16,789 bases of DNA from Gammaproteobacteria bacterium UBA6968 (GCA_002450255.1 DJYW01000088.1:1-16789), one strand, 5' to 3'. Numbered from the stretch's first letter, positions 8,466 through 16,115 are shown. The notes: generated by a model not told the origin, from the sequence alone. Made by a program: numbers and translations.

Positions 8466-9131
8466 ATGTCTTCGCAAAAAGAAGTGTTGATCGATCCGAT
8501 TTTTAACAACAATCCCATTGCCTTACAGGTTTTAGGAATTTGTTCGGCTTTGGCGGTGACGATCAGTATGTCGACCACCATTGTCATGTGCCTGGCCGTG
8601 ATATTCGTTACCACCATGTCGAATATTTGCGTCTCGCTGGTTCGCAATTACATTCCAACGAATATTCGTATCATCGTGCAGATGACGATCATCGCTTCGT
8701 TGGTGATAGTGGTTGATCAATTTCTGCAGGCGGTTGCGTATGATATCTCCAAAAGCCTGTCGGTTTTTGTTGGTCTCATCATTACTAACTGCATCGTAAT
8801 GGGGCGAGCGGAAGCGTTCGCAATGCAAAACGGTCCTTTTCTGTCGGCCTTAGATGGCTTCGGTAATGCACTCGGATATAGCGTCATTCTGATTGGGGTT
8901 GCGTTGATTCGCGAGCCGCTTGGTGCCGGTACATTGTTCGGCTATGAAATATTACCCACCGTCGCTAATGGCGGTTGGTATACAACTAACGGGCTACTGC
9001 TGCTTTCCCCGAGCGCGTTTTTTATCATTGGTTTATTCATTTGGGCCATTCGATCCTGGAAGAGCGATCAGGTCGAGGAACCCGAATATGAAATTGCTCC
9101 GAACCTTCAATACAAGGAGGCAATGGAGTAA
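8466..9131 (+). CDS. nqrD: Na+-translocating NADH:quinone reductase subunit D
   Basis: A 221-residue integral membrane subunit with about six hydrophobic segments, paralogous to NqrE. The two conserved cysteines that help hold the intramembrane iron centre are visible: C26 in [10 protein letters not shown] and C109 in [15 protein letters not shown] poly-G ribosome site lies 6 bases before the ATG. Its stop codon overlaps the nqrE start by one base (TAATG). The C-terminal tail is acidic. Assignment certain. Confidence 0.98.
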   Translation: MSSQKEVLIDPIFNNNPIALQVLGICSALAVTISMSTTIVMCLAVIFVTTMSNICVSLVRNYIPTNIRIIVQMTIIASLVIVVDQFLQAVAYDISKSLSVFVGLIITNCIVMGRAEAFAMQNGPFLSALDGFGNALGYSVILIGVALIREPLGAGTLFGYEILPTVANGGWYTTNGLLLLSPSAFFIIGLFIWAIRSWKSDQVEEPEYEIAPNLQYKEAME

Positions 9132-9739
9132 TGGAACATTATCTAAGCATCTTCGTTCGCGCTGTTTTCATCGAAAACATGGCGCTGACGTTTTTTTTAG
9201 GCATGTGTACGTTTATCGCTATCTCCAAGAAGATTTCTACGGCACTCGGTTTGGGTATCGCGGTCATTGTGGTGTTAGCCATTACTGTGCCAGTTAATAA
9301 CTTGATCTATAACTATCTGCTGCGGGAAGGCGCGCTGGCCTGGGCAGGCTTTCCGGAAGTCGACTTGAGTTTTCTTGGCTTTTTGTCCTATATCGGCGTC
9401 ATCGCGGCGATGGTGCAAATATTGGAAATGGTGCTGGATAAATATGTCCCTGCACTCTACAACGCGTTGGGCGTCTTTCTGCCATTAATCACCGTTAACT
9501 GCGCAATATTAGGCGCATCACTCATTATGATAGAGCAGGACCAGACGCTTGCTGAAAGCGCGGTATTTGGATTGGGAGCTGGTGTGGGCTGGGCGTTGGC
9601 CATAACCGCATTGGCCGGTGTGAGGGAAAAACTAAAATACAGTGATGTGCCCGAGGGACTTCGGGGTTTAGGCATCACATTCATCTCTGTCGGACTCATA
9701 AGCTTATGCTTTATGTCGTTCGGCGGTATCGACATATAG
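9131..9739 (+). CDS. nqrE: Na+-translocating NADH:quinone reductase subunit E
   Basis: A 202-residue membrane subunit homologous to NqrD and RnfA. The conserved cysteines are C26 ([10 protein letters not shown]) and C124 (ITVNCAILG), which with those of NqrD coordinate the iron centre between the two subunits. The loop at residues ~65-82 is typical of NqrE rather than NqrD. The ribosome site AAGGAGG (9114-9120) lies inside the nqrD end, and the start overlaps the nqrD stop, so translation is probably coupled. Confidence 0.98.
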   Translation: MEHYLSIFVRAVFIENMALTFFLGMCTFIAISKKISTALGLGIAVIVVLAITVPVNNLIYNYLLREGALAWAGFPEVDLSFLGFLSYIGVIAAMVQILEMVLDKYVPALYNALGVFLPLITVNCAILGASLIMIEQDQTLAESAVFGLGAGVGWALAITALAGVREKLKYSDVPEGLRGLGITFISVGLISLCFMSFGGIDI

Positions 9740-9748
9740 GAAAACACT

Positions 9749-10981
9749 ATGTTTGATCCGCAGGTAGTAGTCCTCGGCGTCGTCATGTTTACGGTGACGG
9801 TACTGTTTCTGGTGTCTATTATTTTATTCGCTCGCTCACGCTTGGTTAGCACAGGCAACGTCACGATTCTAATCAACGATGACGCCGACAAAGCCATTGA
9901 AGTGCCGGCCGGCGGCAAACTGTTAGGGACTCTGGCTGCGAAGGGTATCTTCCTCGCCAGTGCATGTGGCGGTGGGGGCACTTGTGCGCAGTGTCGGTGC
10001 CGTGTTGTCGAAGGCGGTGGTAGCATCCTATCTACCGAGGAAGGCCACTTCACTCGCGGTGAGATCCAGGAAGACTGGCGTTTGTCGTGCCAGGTGGCGG
10101 TCAAACAAGACCTAAAGATCCAGATTCCAGAGGACGCAATCGGCGTACAGCGTTGGGAATGTGAAGTAGTCTCTAACGATAACGTTGCGACCTTCATTAA
10201 AGAGCTGAATTTGAAATTACCCGAAGGGGCGGATGTTGACTTTAAAGCCGGCGGTTACGTTCAGCTTGAAATACCCCCGTACGAAATGGACTATTCTGAG
10301 ATTGAGGTTGATCCTGAGTACCAGGGCGACTGGGATCGATTCGGTGTATGGAACCATCATTCTAAGGTTGATGAAGTCACCATCCGCGCATATTCGATGG
10401 CGAACTATCCGCTAGAAAAAGGCATTCTGAAATTCAATATTCGGATCGCTTCACCGCCTCCAGGAATGGAAGTGCCTCCAGGTGCGATGTCCTCTTATGT
10501 ATTTAACCTCAAGCCGGGCGACAAGCTGACGGTGTTTGGTCCTTATGGTGAGTTCTTTGTCCAGGAAACGCCCGCAGAAAAGATCTGGATTGGCGGCGGC
10601 GCTGGCATGGCCCCCCTTCGCTCACAGATTTTTGACGAACTGCGAGGCAAAAGTTCGAACACTAAAATGAGCTACTGGTACGGCGCCCGGTCATTGCGCG
10701 AAATGTTTTATACCGAAGAGTTGGACAAGCTTGCAGCAGAGAACGAGAATTTCGACTGGCACGTGGCACTTTCTGATCCCTTGCCAGAAGACAACTTCGA
10801 TGGCCATATTGGATTCATTCATGAAGTCGTGTTGGAAAACTACTTGAAGGATCATCCCAACCCGGAAGATTGTGAATACTATCTTTGTGGACCGCCGCCG
10901 ATGACCGCGGCAGTACTAAGAATGCTGGAAGATTTGGGCGTGGAGCCTGAAAATATTCGTTTGGACGACTTCGGCGGCTAA
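9749..10981 (+). CDS. nqrF: Na+-translocating NADH:quinone reductase subunit F
   Basis: The 410-residue NADH-oxidising subunit, where electrons enter the complex. In order: one N-terminal transmembrane helix (~5-28); a 2Fe-2S ferredoxin domain with C73, C79, C82 and C114; an FAD-binding domain with R213-A-Y-S-M-A-N; and an NADH-binding domain with GGGAGMAP (282-289), CGPPPM (380-385) and the terminal LDDFGG. An extra cysteine, C84, follows the cluster ligands. AGGA sits 7 bases before the ATG. It is the last gene of the operon and is followed 27 bases later by a strong terminator; no apbE or nqrM gene comes after it. Confidence 0.98.
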   Translation: MFDPQVVVLGVVMFTVTVLFLVSIILFARSRLVSTGNVTILINDDADKAIEVPAGGKLLGTLAAKGIFLASACGGGGTCAQCRCRVVEGGGSILSTEEGHFTRGEIQEDWRLSCQVAVKQDLKIQIPEDAIGVQRWECEVVSNDNVATFIKELNLKLPEGADVDFKAGGYVQLEIPPYEMDYSEIEVDPEYQGDWDRFGVWNHHSKVDEVTIRAYSMANYPLEKGILKFNIRIASPPPGMEVPPGAMSSYVFNLKPGDKLTVFGPYGEFFVQETPAEKIWIGGGAGMAPLRSQIFDELRGKSSNTKMSYWYGARSLREMFYTEELDKLAAENENFDWHVALSDPLPEDNFDGHIGFIHEVVLENYLKDHPNPEDCEYYLCGPPPMTAAVLRMLEDLGVEPENIRLDDFGG

Positions 10982-11281
10982 AGTCAGTCGAGTAATCAAA
11001 CGAGAAATAAAACGCCTTGCTTGTCGCAAGGCGTTTTTCGTTGTGAGTGGCTTAAATTTCGGTAGTGCTCGTGAGGTAAAAGAGCGAACACTGAAATAAC
11101 TAACGCGGTGAAAAGGGGCAGTTTCTTGCCAATAAGGTACGTACTGGGTTGGTCTAGGCAATAGACGCTTGCGCAGCGGATGCATAGTCTTTGCGTGCGC
11201 TATCCTTCCAGGCGACGTTTACTGACTCTTCCTATTCGACGCTGACTAGCCCGAGGCGTCAACTATGACTGTTGAGTATTG
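10982..11281. other. Intergenic region between convergent nqrF and the selenoprotein gene
   Basis: About 300 bases without a supported gene. It contains the nqr terminator at 11009-11038 and otherwise only short, weak inverted repeats (for example GACGC / GCGTC around 11237-11263) without T-runs. I looked for nqrM (a small protein with a GSCGG-like motif) on both strands and saw none. Confidence 0.6.
11009..11038 (+). terminator. Intrinsic terminator of the nqr operon
   Basis: A perfect 12-bp stem with AAAACGCCTTGC on the left and its complement on the right (11026-11037), a 5-base loop and a terminal T-run. It begins 27 bases after the nqrF stop codon. The A-run on the left could also let it work for the convergent gene on the other strand. 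Confidence 0.92.
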
Positions 11282-12211
11282 TTAGGAGTCCTCCAGAAAA
11301 ATACAGCTCGCGCAGTTTTGCTGCACCTCTGCGGCGTCTTTTGCAAACTGAAATTGCGGCTCGGTGGTGCGCGGTTGGCGGTCATCGCCAGAGTGATCGC
11401 CGGAGCGATCACTGTCTGCAGATGGTCGCATCACATGGTCCTTCCAGGTCTGATCTCCCGTACGGTTCCAACTCAGCCCTAGATCGAGCATGGCGCCTGG
11501 TGCCTTAGCGTCTCCAGCGAACGTCAATGCCTCAACAATGATTTGGCGTTGTTCGGTTGAATCGTTGGGCCGGCCGGCGGTATGCCCAAGTGGATAGTCG
11601 ACAAACACACTCCGCGGCGGGTTAACCGCTTGAGTAATCGACCAAGCACTGGTTAAACCGACCGTGGTTATTCCCGCAGCTTCCAGGCTTCTTGCAATCA
11701 GTCCCACGGACTGATGACACACGGGTCAGGCGGGTACCAATAAGGCGAGATCTATCTCGTCTTGCAGGCAACGTCGGGTCAGTTCGGGGGCCAAAATCGT
11801 TGCTACTTTTCGGCTGGAGTAGATGCCGCCCATAAAAGTGTAGGCGTGCTCGGCGAGACTTGCGAAGAATCCCTCGTTGCGTAAGTTTTTTAACGGCTCC
11901 AGCGGCAATACAATATTGGGATCGCGTCTAGCGTCACGTTCATCGTAGGCAAAATGAGTGATTCGAATCTGGTCTAACTCGATATCCGTTGCAATGAGCC
12001 GCAAGCTGATATCGTCCTGTGAGTGGAAGGCGGTTTGGCCCAAGCGATAAATGCCGCCCGAGCAAATCAGACCCACACGGCATTCGGAAAGCGGTTTGGT
12101 CAGGACAGACCAAGGCGGCGCGTCAGTATGCGTGACCCATTTGTAGTCGGGATAATTTAATGAGGCGTACAACGCTTTCGTGCGAGCGATATAATCTACG
12201 GGTTCTGACAT
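11282..12211 (-). CDS. GrdB/PrdB-like selenoprotein (glycine/sarcosine/betaine/proline reductase selenoprotein B family)
   Basis: One 309-residue protein, read through an in-frame TGA at 11726-11728. Residues 1-161 lie before the TGA and residues 163-309 after it, in the same frame. The junction reads LLVPA-U162-P-V-C165-H-Q-S-V-G-L, the UxxC redox motif of this family. Similarity continues on both sides: VGLICSGGIYR near residue 46, VFVDYPLGHTAGRPND, and WKDHVMRP. A C-terminal C300-A-S-C303 adds a second CxxC pair. A SECIS-like hairpin lies directly after the TGA. The start has GGAGA 8 bases upstream. The protein is soluble with no signal peptide. Clostridial GrdB/PrdB cleave small amino-acid-type substrates with partner subunits; none are here, and the role of such stand-alone proteobacterial members is unknown. 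Ordinary annotation would split this into two genes or call it a pseudogene. Family and Sec assignment are strong; the substrate is unknown. Confidence 0.88.
11697..11715 (-). promoter_or_regulatory. Bacterial SECIS element (selenocysteine insertion hairpin)
   Basis: In the mRNA sense the stem is ATCAGTCC / GGACTGAT, 8 perfect pairs, with loop GTG. The loop G is the 19th base after the TGA, essentially the distance found in E. coli fdhF, and bacterial SECIS loops need a G (followed by U) near the loop start for SelB binding. The hairpin lies within codons for H-Q-S-V-G-L-I. Structure is read directly; SelB recognition is inferred. Confidence 0.8.
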
Positions 12212-12237
12212 GACTGGTTTCTCCAGAATTTGTCACA

Positions 12238-12277
12238 AGCTTGCCAGACGGCTTCGACATGGCAAGCTCCTTTTTTT
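12238..12277 (+). terminator. Terminator-like hairpin upstream of the enoyl-CoA hydratase-like gene
   Basis: A perfect 9-bp inverted repeat AGCTTGCCA / TGGCAAGCT (12238-12246, 12260-12268) with a 13-base loop, followed by CC and seven T. It points toward the gene at 12307 from between two divergent genes, where a normal terminator is not expected. It could be an attenuator, a barrier to antisense reading, or a protein operator. The T-run read on the other strand is A7 before GGAG and may instead serve as a ribosome site. Confidence 0.5.
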
Positions 12278-12306
12278 GCTCCCGAATAACAAGTAAGAGG
12301 AAGCTT

Positions 12307-13401
12307 ATGTCTGCGCCGGTCATTTTCGCTGAGGTACCCGCCAAAGATCGCAGAATTGGCAGAATAACGCTGAATAGTCCGCAGACGTTAAATGCGTTGA
12401 CTCTCACAATGGTCGATTTGATTCGCGACCAGATTGAGGCGTGGCGCGAGGACGAGCAGATTGCCGTTGTGGTTTTAGATGCACTGGGCGGGCGAAGTTT
12501 CTCGGCGGGTGCGGATCTGCGTTTATTGTACTGGCAACTCTTAGAGCAGCCAGGTAAGCCTTGTTTGGAGGCTGAAGCATTTTTTCGGCGTGAATATGCT
12601 CTGGACCTCGCTTTGCATGAATACCCTAAACCGATAATTTGTTGGGCCGATGGTATTACCATGGGCGGCGGTATGGGGCTTTTAAAGGCCTGCCGTTACG
12701 GTGTCGTCACGGAAAACAGCCGATTGGCTATGCCAGAAATCAGTATCGCGTTATTTCCAGATGTCGGCGGTAGTTATTTTCTCAATCAGCTGCCCCAGCG
12801 ATTGGGATGGTTTCTTGGGCTTACTGGCGCTTCGATCCATGCTACCGATGCTGTTAAGGTTGGTTTGGTCAAGTACGCCGTACAACACGATCAATATGAT
12901 GCGCTGTGGTCTGCGCTTGAGCAACACGCCTGGAGCGACGAGGTAGAGGCCGAGCATGCGTTCATCGAAGCGCAGCTTGCTGCACTGCAACGGATAGGGC
13001 CGCAAGACAGTCCATTGGCCAGGCATGCGAACACAATAGCTTCAGTGTTTGTGGATGCGAATGGCGCATCTCTATCTACCGGTACGGCCTTTGTTGATGC
13101 GTTGCTCAACCTTGATGTTGATGATGTCTGGTTTGTCGAAGCCCAGGCTAACCTGCGTCGAGGCTCACCTTTGGCGGCAGCCTGGATCTTACGTCAGCTG
13201 CAGCTTGCAGAGGGGTTATCGCTCGCTGCAGTTTATGCTTTGGAATTGCAGCTGGTGATTAACATTATTCGCCACTCCGAGTTCCTCGAAGGGGTGCGCG
13301 CCTTAATGATTGATAAGGACAAACAGCCCAAGTGGCAATTCACCCACAGCGAAGAGGTCCCCAGCTTGCTGCTTGATCAGTTCTTTCGCCCGATTGACTG
13401 A
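12307..13401 (+). CDS. Enoyl-CoA hydratase/isomerase family, 3-hydroxyisobutyryl-CoA hydrolase-like
   Basis: A 364-residue soluble crotonase-fold protein. I chose the ATG at 12307 because GAGG lies 6 bases upstream; the frame is open further upstream but without similarity. RSFSAGADLRLLY (63-75) and ADGITMGGGMGL (114-125) form the oxyanion hole. MPEISIALFPDVGGSYFLNQLP (142-163) carries E144 and D152, matching the catalytic pair of 3-hydroxyisobutyryl-CoA hydrolase (HIBCH). The C-terminal ~110 residues are the extra ECH_2 part seen in HIBCH-type proteins, and the total length fits them. The known reaction would be thioester hydrolysis in valine breakdown, but no other valine-pathway gene is nearby, so it may be a related hydratase. 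It is divergent from the selenoprotein gene, 95 bases apart. Confidence 0.88.
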   Translation: MSAPVIFAEVPAKDRRIGRITLNSPQTLNALTLTMVDLIRDQIEAWREDEQIAVVVLDALGGRSFSAGADLRLLYWQLLEQPGKPCLEAEAFFRREYALDLALHEYPKPIICWADGITMGGGMGLLKACRYGVVTENSRLAMPEISIALFPDVGGSYFLNQLPQRLGWFLGLTGASIHATDAVKVGLVKYAVQHDQYDALWSALEQHAWSDEVEAEHAFIEAQLAALQRIGPQDSPLARHANTIASVFVDANGASLSTGTAFVDALLNLDVDDVWFVEAQANLRRGSPLAAAWILRQLQLAEGLSLAAVYALELQLVINIIRHSEFLEGVRALMIDKDKQPKWQFTHSEEVPSLLLDQFFRPID

Positions 13402-13651
13402 AGCGGCAAGCAGAAAATGGAAAGCGGCCTCGCTATGTGAGCGGTGATCGCGCGAGTCGTTAAGCTTACGGCACCTCCTCAGACGCAAGCTCTGCTACAG
13501 TGCTGGCAAAAGGCGCACGCCTTTAGATTCGCCATCAAATCACAGGTAAGGGCCGGTTGTTCTTTGCGCAAGTGTTTCACACTTTAGAGGCAACACCGGC
13601 TCGCCGCTGGTTTTGCTCAGATCAACTTTTATAGATGAGCGCGCGCGCCCG

Positions 13652-14521
13652 CTACGGACAGTCATTACCCCAAATGGCGGCAACAAATTCCGGGTGATCG
13701 ATGAACGGGTTGCGGTTGCCTTGCCAGCTATAAATGACATCGTTGCGAACACGTTCAATTTCGCTAACTGGATCACTATGATGCCAAGCATAAAGACTGC
13801 AGAGCTTACCGAGTTGACCTTCTGTGGTGAATGTCTTACCCGATGGTTTCGTGCCGACTATATCTAATAGCTCAAGGTCTGGCGTGCTACTCGCGTCGTT
13901 GCCTTCGTACCGGGTTGCCATATAGAAAAGCATGCGTGCAATATCGCCTTGATGTGCCGCTGGGGGCTGCCACGTATCGGGTCCTGTCGCACAGCCGTCG
14001 CAGAGGTCGTCAGGTAGGTTGTTCTTGGCGTTGCTAAAGTCGCGATTGCCGCGATGGCCATTGATTTTTTTGTCCGCGGCTCGCAAATGATGTAAATCAG
14101 TGTAGGCATGCTGGTTGGGATGGGGGAAACCATGTGAGTTCGCCCACACATGCTCTCTATTCCAACTCAGCGGATCTTTCGGGTTATTTTTCTCCATTCT
14201 TGATTTGTCTATCGAGCGTTGCGTGTATATCTCGATAACAGCGTTTGCATCGTCAGGATCTTGATCGCTTTCCGAAATCATTAACCAAACACAGGGGCTA
14301 TATACGTAGCGGCGGTGGCCCTTAATGCGCTCGTTGAGCGCAGCTTTTAGGGCGGGCCCGGTAAGGCCAATAGTTGTCGCATAATAAGTTTTGGGATCGT
14401 ATTTTGGCTGCGGCACCTTGTCGCAACTGGGTCCGTCAGCCAAGAGAGGTAGGTGCAAAAAACTTAAAATAATGAGCGCGACTGACCGCAGCCAAGTTGA
14501 CTTGTGGCGTGTATTTCCCAT
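13652..14521 (-). CDS. Endonuclease I family (EndA/NucM-type) secreted nuclease
   Basis: A 289-residue protein with an N-terminal signal peptide (basic start, hydrophobic stretch ~13-27, cleavage likely after ALA-like LLADG). The mature part carries the beta-beta-alpha metal nuclease core: SWNREHVWANSHG (119-131, with H124 as the expected general base), TDLHHLRAADKKING (141-155) and RGNRDF (157-162, metal-binding Asn). QGDIARMLFYMATRYEG and QGNRNPFIDHPE complete the family signature. Several cysteines (33, 77, 174, 177 and one at the C-terminus) suggest disulfides in the periplasm or outside. AAGGAG lies 7-8 bases before the ATG. Such enzymes degrade DNA for nutrient use or to limit uptake. 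It is a single gene; the 291 bases upstream toward bfd hold no gene I can support. Confidence 0.94.
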   Translation of the reverse strand: MGNTRHKSTWLRSVALIILSFLHLPLLADGPSCDKVPQPKYDPKTYYATTIGLTGPALKAALNERIKGHRRYVYSPCVWLMISESDQDPDDANAVIEIYTQRSIDKSRMEKNNPKDPLSWNREHVWANSHGFPHPNQHAYTDLHHLRAADKKINGHRGNRDFSNAKNNLPDDLCDGCATGPDTWQPPAAHQGDIARMLFYMATRYEGNDASSTPDLELLDIVGTKPSGKTFTTEGQLGKLCSLYAWHHSDPVSEIERVRNDVIYSWQGNRNPFIDHPEFVAAIWGNDCP

Positions 14522-14812
14522 GGCAGGTGCTCCTTCAAGCTAAAGTTTTAGAGCGTGGTTGGCTAGGGCCATTATCTATAGCTATGGCAGATATGCAGTT
14601 GCTTTGAGGAGATAGGCGGCATGCAGTAAAGACGTGGGTGTCTGCAATAGAAGTGATTGGCCGTCTGTTGAGCGGGACGATCAAGCGGTAAAGCGACGCT
14701 TTTGATTGATGTTTAAACTAAGTTAAGGAACACGTCAGCGCGTTGCCAATGGCGAGGGGGCGTTGCGGCGTGGAGAAAGGCCTGCGGTGATCTGCGGTGG
14801 GAAGTTTGCGGC

Positions 14813-15022
14813 TTAAGCTGCGTGCGACAACCGTGCGACAAGATCTTGCGTGGCGCTATCTTGTAGGGTGGTACCGATTATTTGCATAGCGGCTTCCGCG
14901 CAAGTACCGCAGCCAATGCTAACGCCCAAGGAGCGTTGCAGGTCATGAAGTTCGTTGGCGCCAGCTTTGACGGCTTCGCGAATTTGTTGATCTGTGACAC
15001 CACTACAAAGGCAAATATACAT
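14813..15022 (-). CDS. bfd: Bacterioferritin-associated ferredoxin Bfd
   Basis: A 69-residue 2Fe-2S protein. The start at 15022 gives MYICLCSGVTDQQIREAV, the standard Bfd N-terminus; the frame is open upstream to a TTG at 15082 but those residues have no counterpart in the family. Cysteines C4, C6, C38 and C41 stand exactly where E. coli Bfd has its cluster ligands. Bfd docks on bacterioferritin and passes electrons to the core so that stored iron is released as Fe(II). The ribosome site is weak. The gene is divergent from bfr, sharing a 206-base AT-rich control region with a palindrome and a Fur-like site, fitting iron control. The C-terminal ~18 residues extend past the folded domain. Confidence 0.94.
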   Translation of the reverse strand: MYICLCSGVTDQQIREAVKAGANELHDLQRSLGVSIGCGTCAEAAMQIIGTTLQDSATQDLVARLSHAA

Positions 15023-15100
15023 AACGGAAGAGTCTAGCAAGTGAGTGTCGTAATTGTAATTGCAAATCGTTCTCTTTTGCAATTGCTTTTTAATTGCCTT

Positions 15101-15114
15101 TAGGATTGATCCTA
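15101..15114. promoter_or_regulatory. Palindrome in the bfd-bfr control region
   Basis: TAGGAT-TG-ATCCTA, a perfect inverted repeat with 6-base arms and a 2-base centre, followed by another AGGATTG (15114-15120). It lies between divergent bfd and bfr, where a dimeric regulator could act on both. No regulator is identified. Confidence 0.35.
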
Positions 15115-15126
15115 GGATTGCCCGAT

Positions 15127-15139
15127 GAGATTAATTATC
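15127..15139. promoter_or_regulatory. Possible Fur-binding site upstream of bfr
   Basis: GAGATTAATTATC matches 10 of 12 specified positions of the Fur core GATAATNATTATC, with a perfect right half. Its place between the two iron-storage genes makes this plausible, but AT-rich DNA gives such matches easily. Confidence 0.3.
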
Positions 15140-15228
15140 GTTAAAAATCAATAAGTTATGAGGATTTTTGTTGCTTTGATGATTTTTTTAAGGCACTCTG
15201 ATTAGCACCATCTATAAGGAATGTCTTT

Positions 15229-15705
15229 GTGAAAACTCTTGATCCAGGTGTGATTACCTTTCTGAATAAAGTGCTTAAAAACGAGTTAACGGCGATTAAT
15301 CAATACTTTTTGCACGCCAAAATGCTGGATGATTGGGGCTTAAAGCGTCTCGGTAAATATGAAATGGGTGAATCAGTTGATGAAATGAAGCACGCTGATG
15401 CGTTAATCGAGCGCGTTTTGTTTCTCGACGGTCTGCCGAATCTGCAAGATTTAGGAAAACTGCTCATCGGCGAAAATGTGGCGGAGATCCTAGCCTGCGA
15501 TCTTAAGTTGGAAATGATTGCCATACCGGACTTACGGGATGCTATTGCGCACTGCGAGCAATGCGGCGATTATGTGAGTCGTCAGCTTTTTAGTGACATA
15601 TTGGATTCCGAAGAAGAACACGTTGATTGGATCGAAACCCAAATTGGATTGATAGACAAGGTAGGGATTCAGAATTATATCCAATCACAAACTGCGGAGG
15701 CTTGA
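15229..15705 (+). CDS. bfr: Bacterioferritin
   Basis: A 158-residue four-helix haem-containing ferritin that oxidises Fe(II) and stores iron in a 24-subunit shell. GTG start with AAGGA (15216-15220) 8 bases upstream. Numbering is one more than in E. coli Bfr. The ferroxidase ligands are E19 (NELTAINQYF), E52 and H55 (VDEMKHAD), E95 (KLEMIAIP), and E128 and H131 (SEEEHVDW). The haem ligand M53 is present, so this is a haem-binding, catalytically complete subunit rather than a degenerate one. Unusual additions are cysteines at 90, 109 and 112. The downstream small gene starts 5 bases after the stop, and bfd is divergent upstream; the three probably belong to one iron-responsive locus. Confidence 0.97.
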   Translation: MKTLDPGVITFLNKVLKNELTAINQYFLHAKMLDDWGLKRLGKYEMGESVDEMKHADALIERVLFLDGLPNLQDLGKLLIGENVAEILACDLKLEMIAIPDLRDAIAHCEQCGDYVSRQLFSDILDSEEEHVDWIETQIGLIDKVGIQNYIQSQTAEA

Positions 15706-15710
15706 TTGAG

Positions 15711-16115
15711 GTGAAACTGCGATTGCGTGGCAACACATTGCGACTTCGTCTAACTGTAGGCGAGGTCGCGGCGCTAGGGGCGGGTGATGAGGTTACCGAG
15801 GCAACGCTATTTCCCGACGGGTCGACGCTACGCTATCGGCTCCGCGCTGACGGCGCAGAAGCCCTGGCCTCCCAGCATAGTCAGACCACCGCGCAAGGGT
15901 TGGTGCACGAGATCGTTGTGCAAGTGCCGCGAGGCGACGCCGCGATCTGGTCGACTTCCACGGTGGTTGGGTTCGCTGGTGAAGAGCCCATGGTAATGGG
16001 TCCATTGAACGTGCTCATAGAAAAAGACTTCGATTGTGTCGTGCCGCGTGCGGGCGAGGAAAGCCTGGATACCTTTCCGAATCCCAATGCAACCGACAAG
16101 CGTGTTGCAGGCTGA
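15711..16115 (+). CDS. Small conserved protein of unknown function, resembles DUF7009
   Basis: I choose the GTG at 15711: GGAGG (15696-15700) is 10 bases upstream and the family-like N-terminus VKLRLRGNTLRLRLTVGEV begins there. This gives 134 residues; the open frame back to 15627 merely overlaps the bfr end. The pattern of RGNTLRLRL at the start, VVQVPRGDAAIWS in the middle, LIEKDFDCV near residue 105, and FPNPNATDK at the end agrees with what I recall of the DUF7009 family. That assignment is from memory and unverified. No membrane segment, signal peptide or catalytic motif is evident. The gene starts 5 bases after the bfr stop, so it is very likely co-transcribed with bacterioferritin. Function unknown; a link with iron storage is only suggested by position. 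Confidence 0.78.
   Translation: MKLRLRGNTLRLRLTVGEVAALGAGDEVTEATLFPDGSTLRYRLRADGAEALASQHSQTTAQGLVHEIVVQVPRGDAAIWSTSTVVGFAGEEPMVMGPLNVLIEKDFDCVVPRAGEESLDTFPNPNATDKRVAG

Noticed and set aside
9457..10197. 246-residue open frame on the minus strand
   Set aside because: It lies opposite nqrE and nqrF, has a low-complexity Ser/Thr/Pro-rich composition and no family resemblance; it is a shadow of the real genes.
11726..12211. A truncated 161-residue gene plus a separate downstream 146-residue gene, or a pseudogene
   Set aside because: Both parts are in one frame, the only interruption is a single TGA at the family's Sec/Cys position, and a SECIS-like hairpin follows. Read-through with Sec explains everything.
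12262..12662. Upper part of a 179-residue minus-strand open frame
   Set aside because: It is antisense to the enoyl-CoA hydratase-like gene and resembles no family. Only its last 45 codons, which have a separate start with a ribosome site, were kept as a weak finding.
14784..14796. 13-base match (GGTGATCTGCGGT) shared with the nqrA leader near 4935
   Set aside because: A few exact matches of this length are expected by chance in a window of this size.
15023..15082. 20-residue N-terminal extension of Bfd
   Set aside because: Bfd proteins begin at MYxCLC; the upstream part overlaps the AT-rich control region and starts with TTG.
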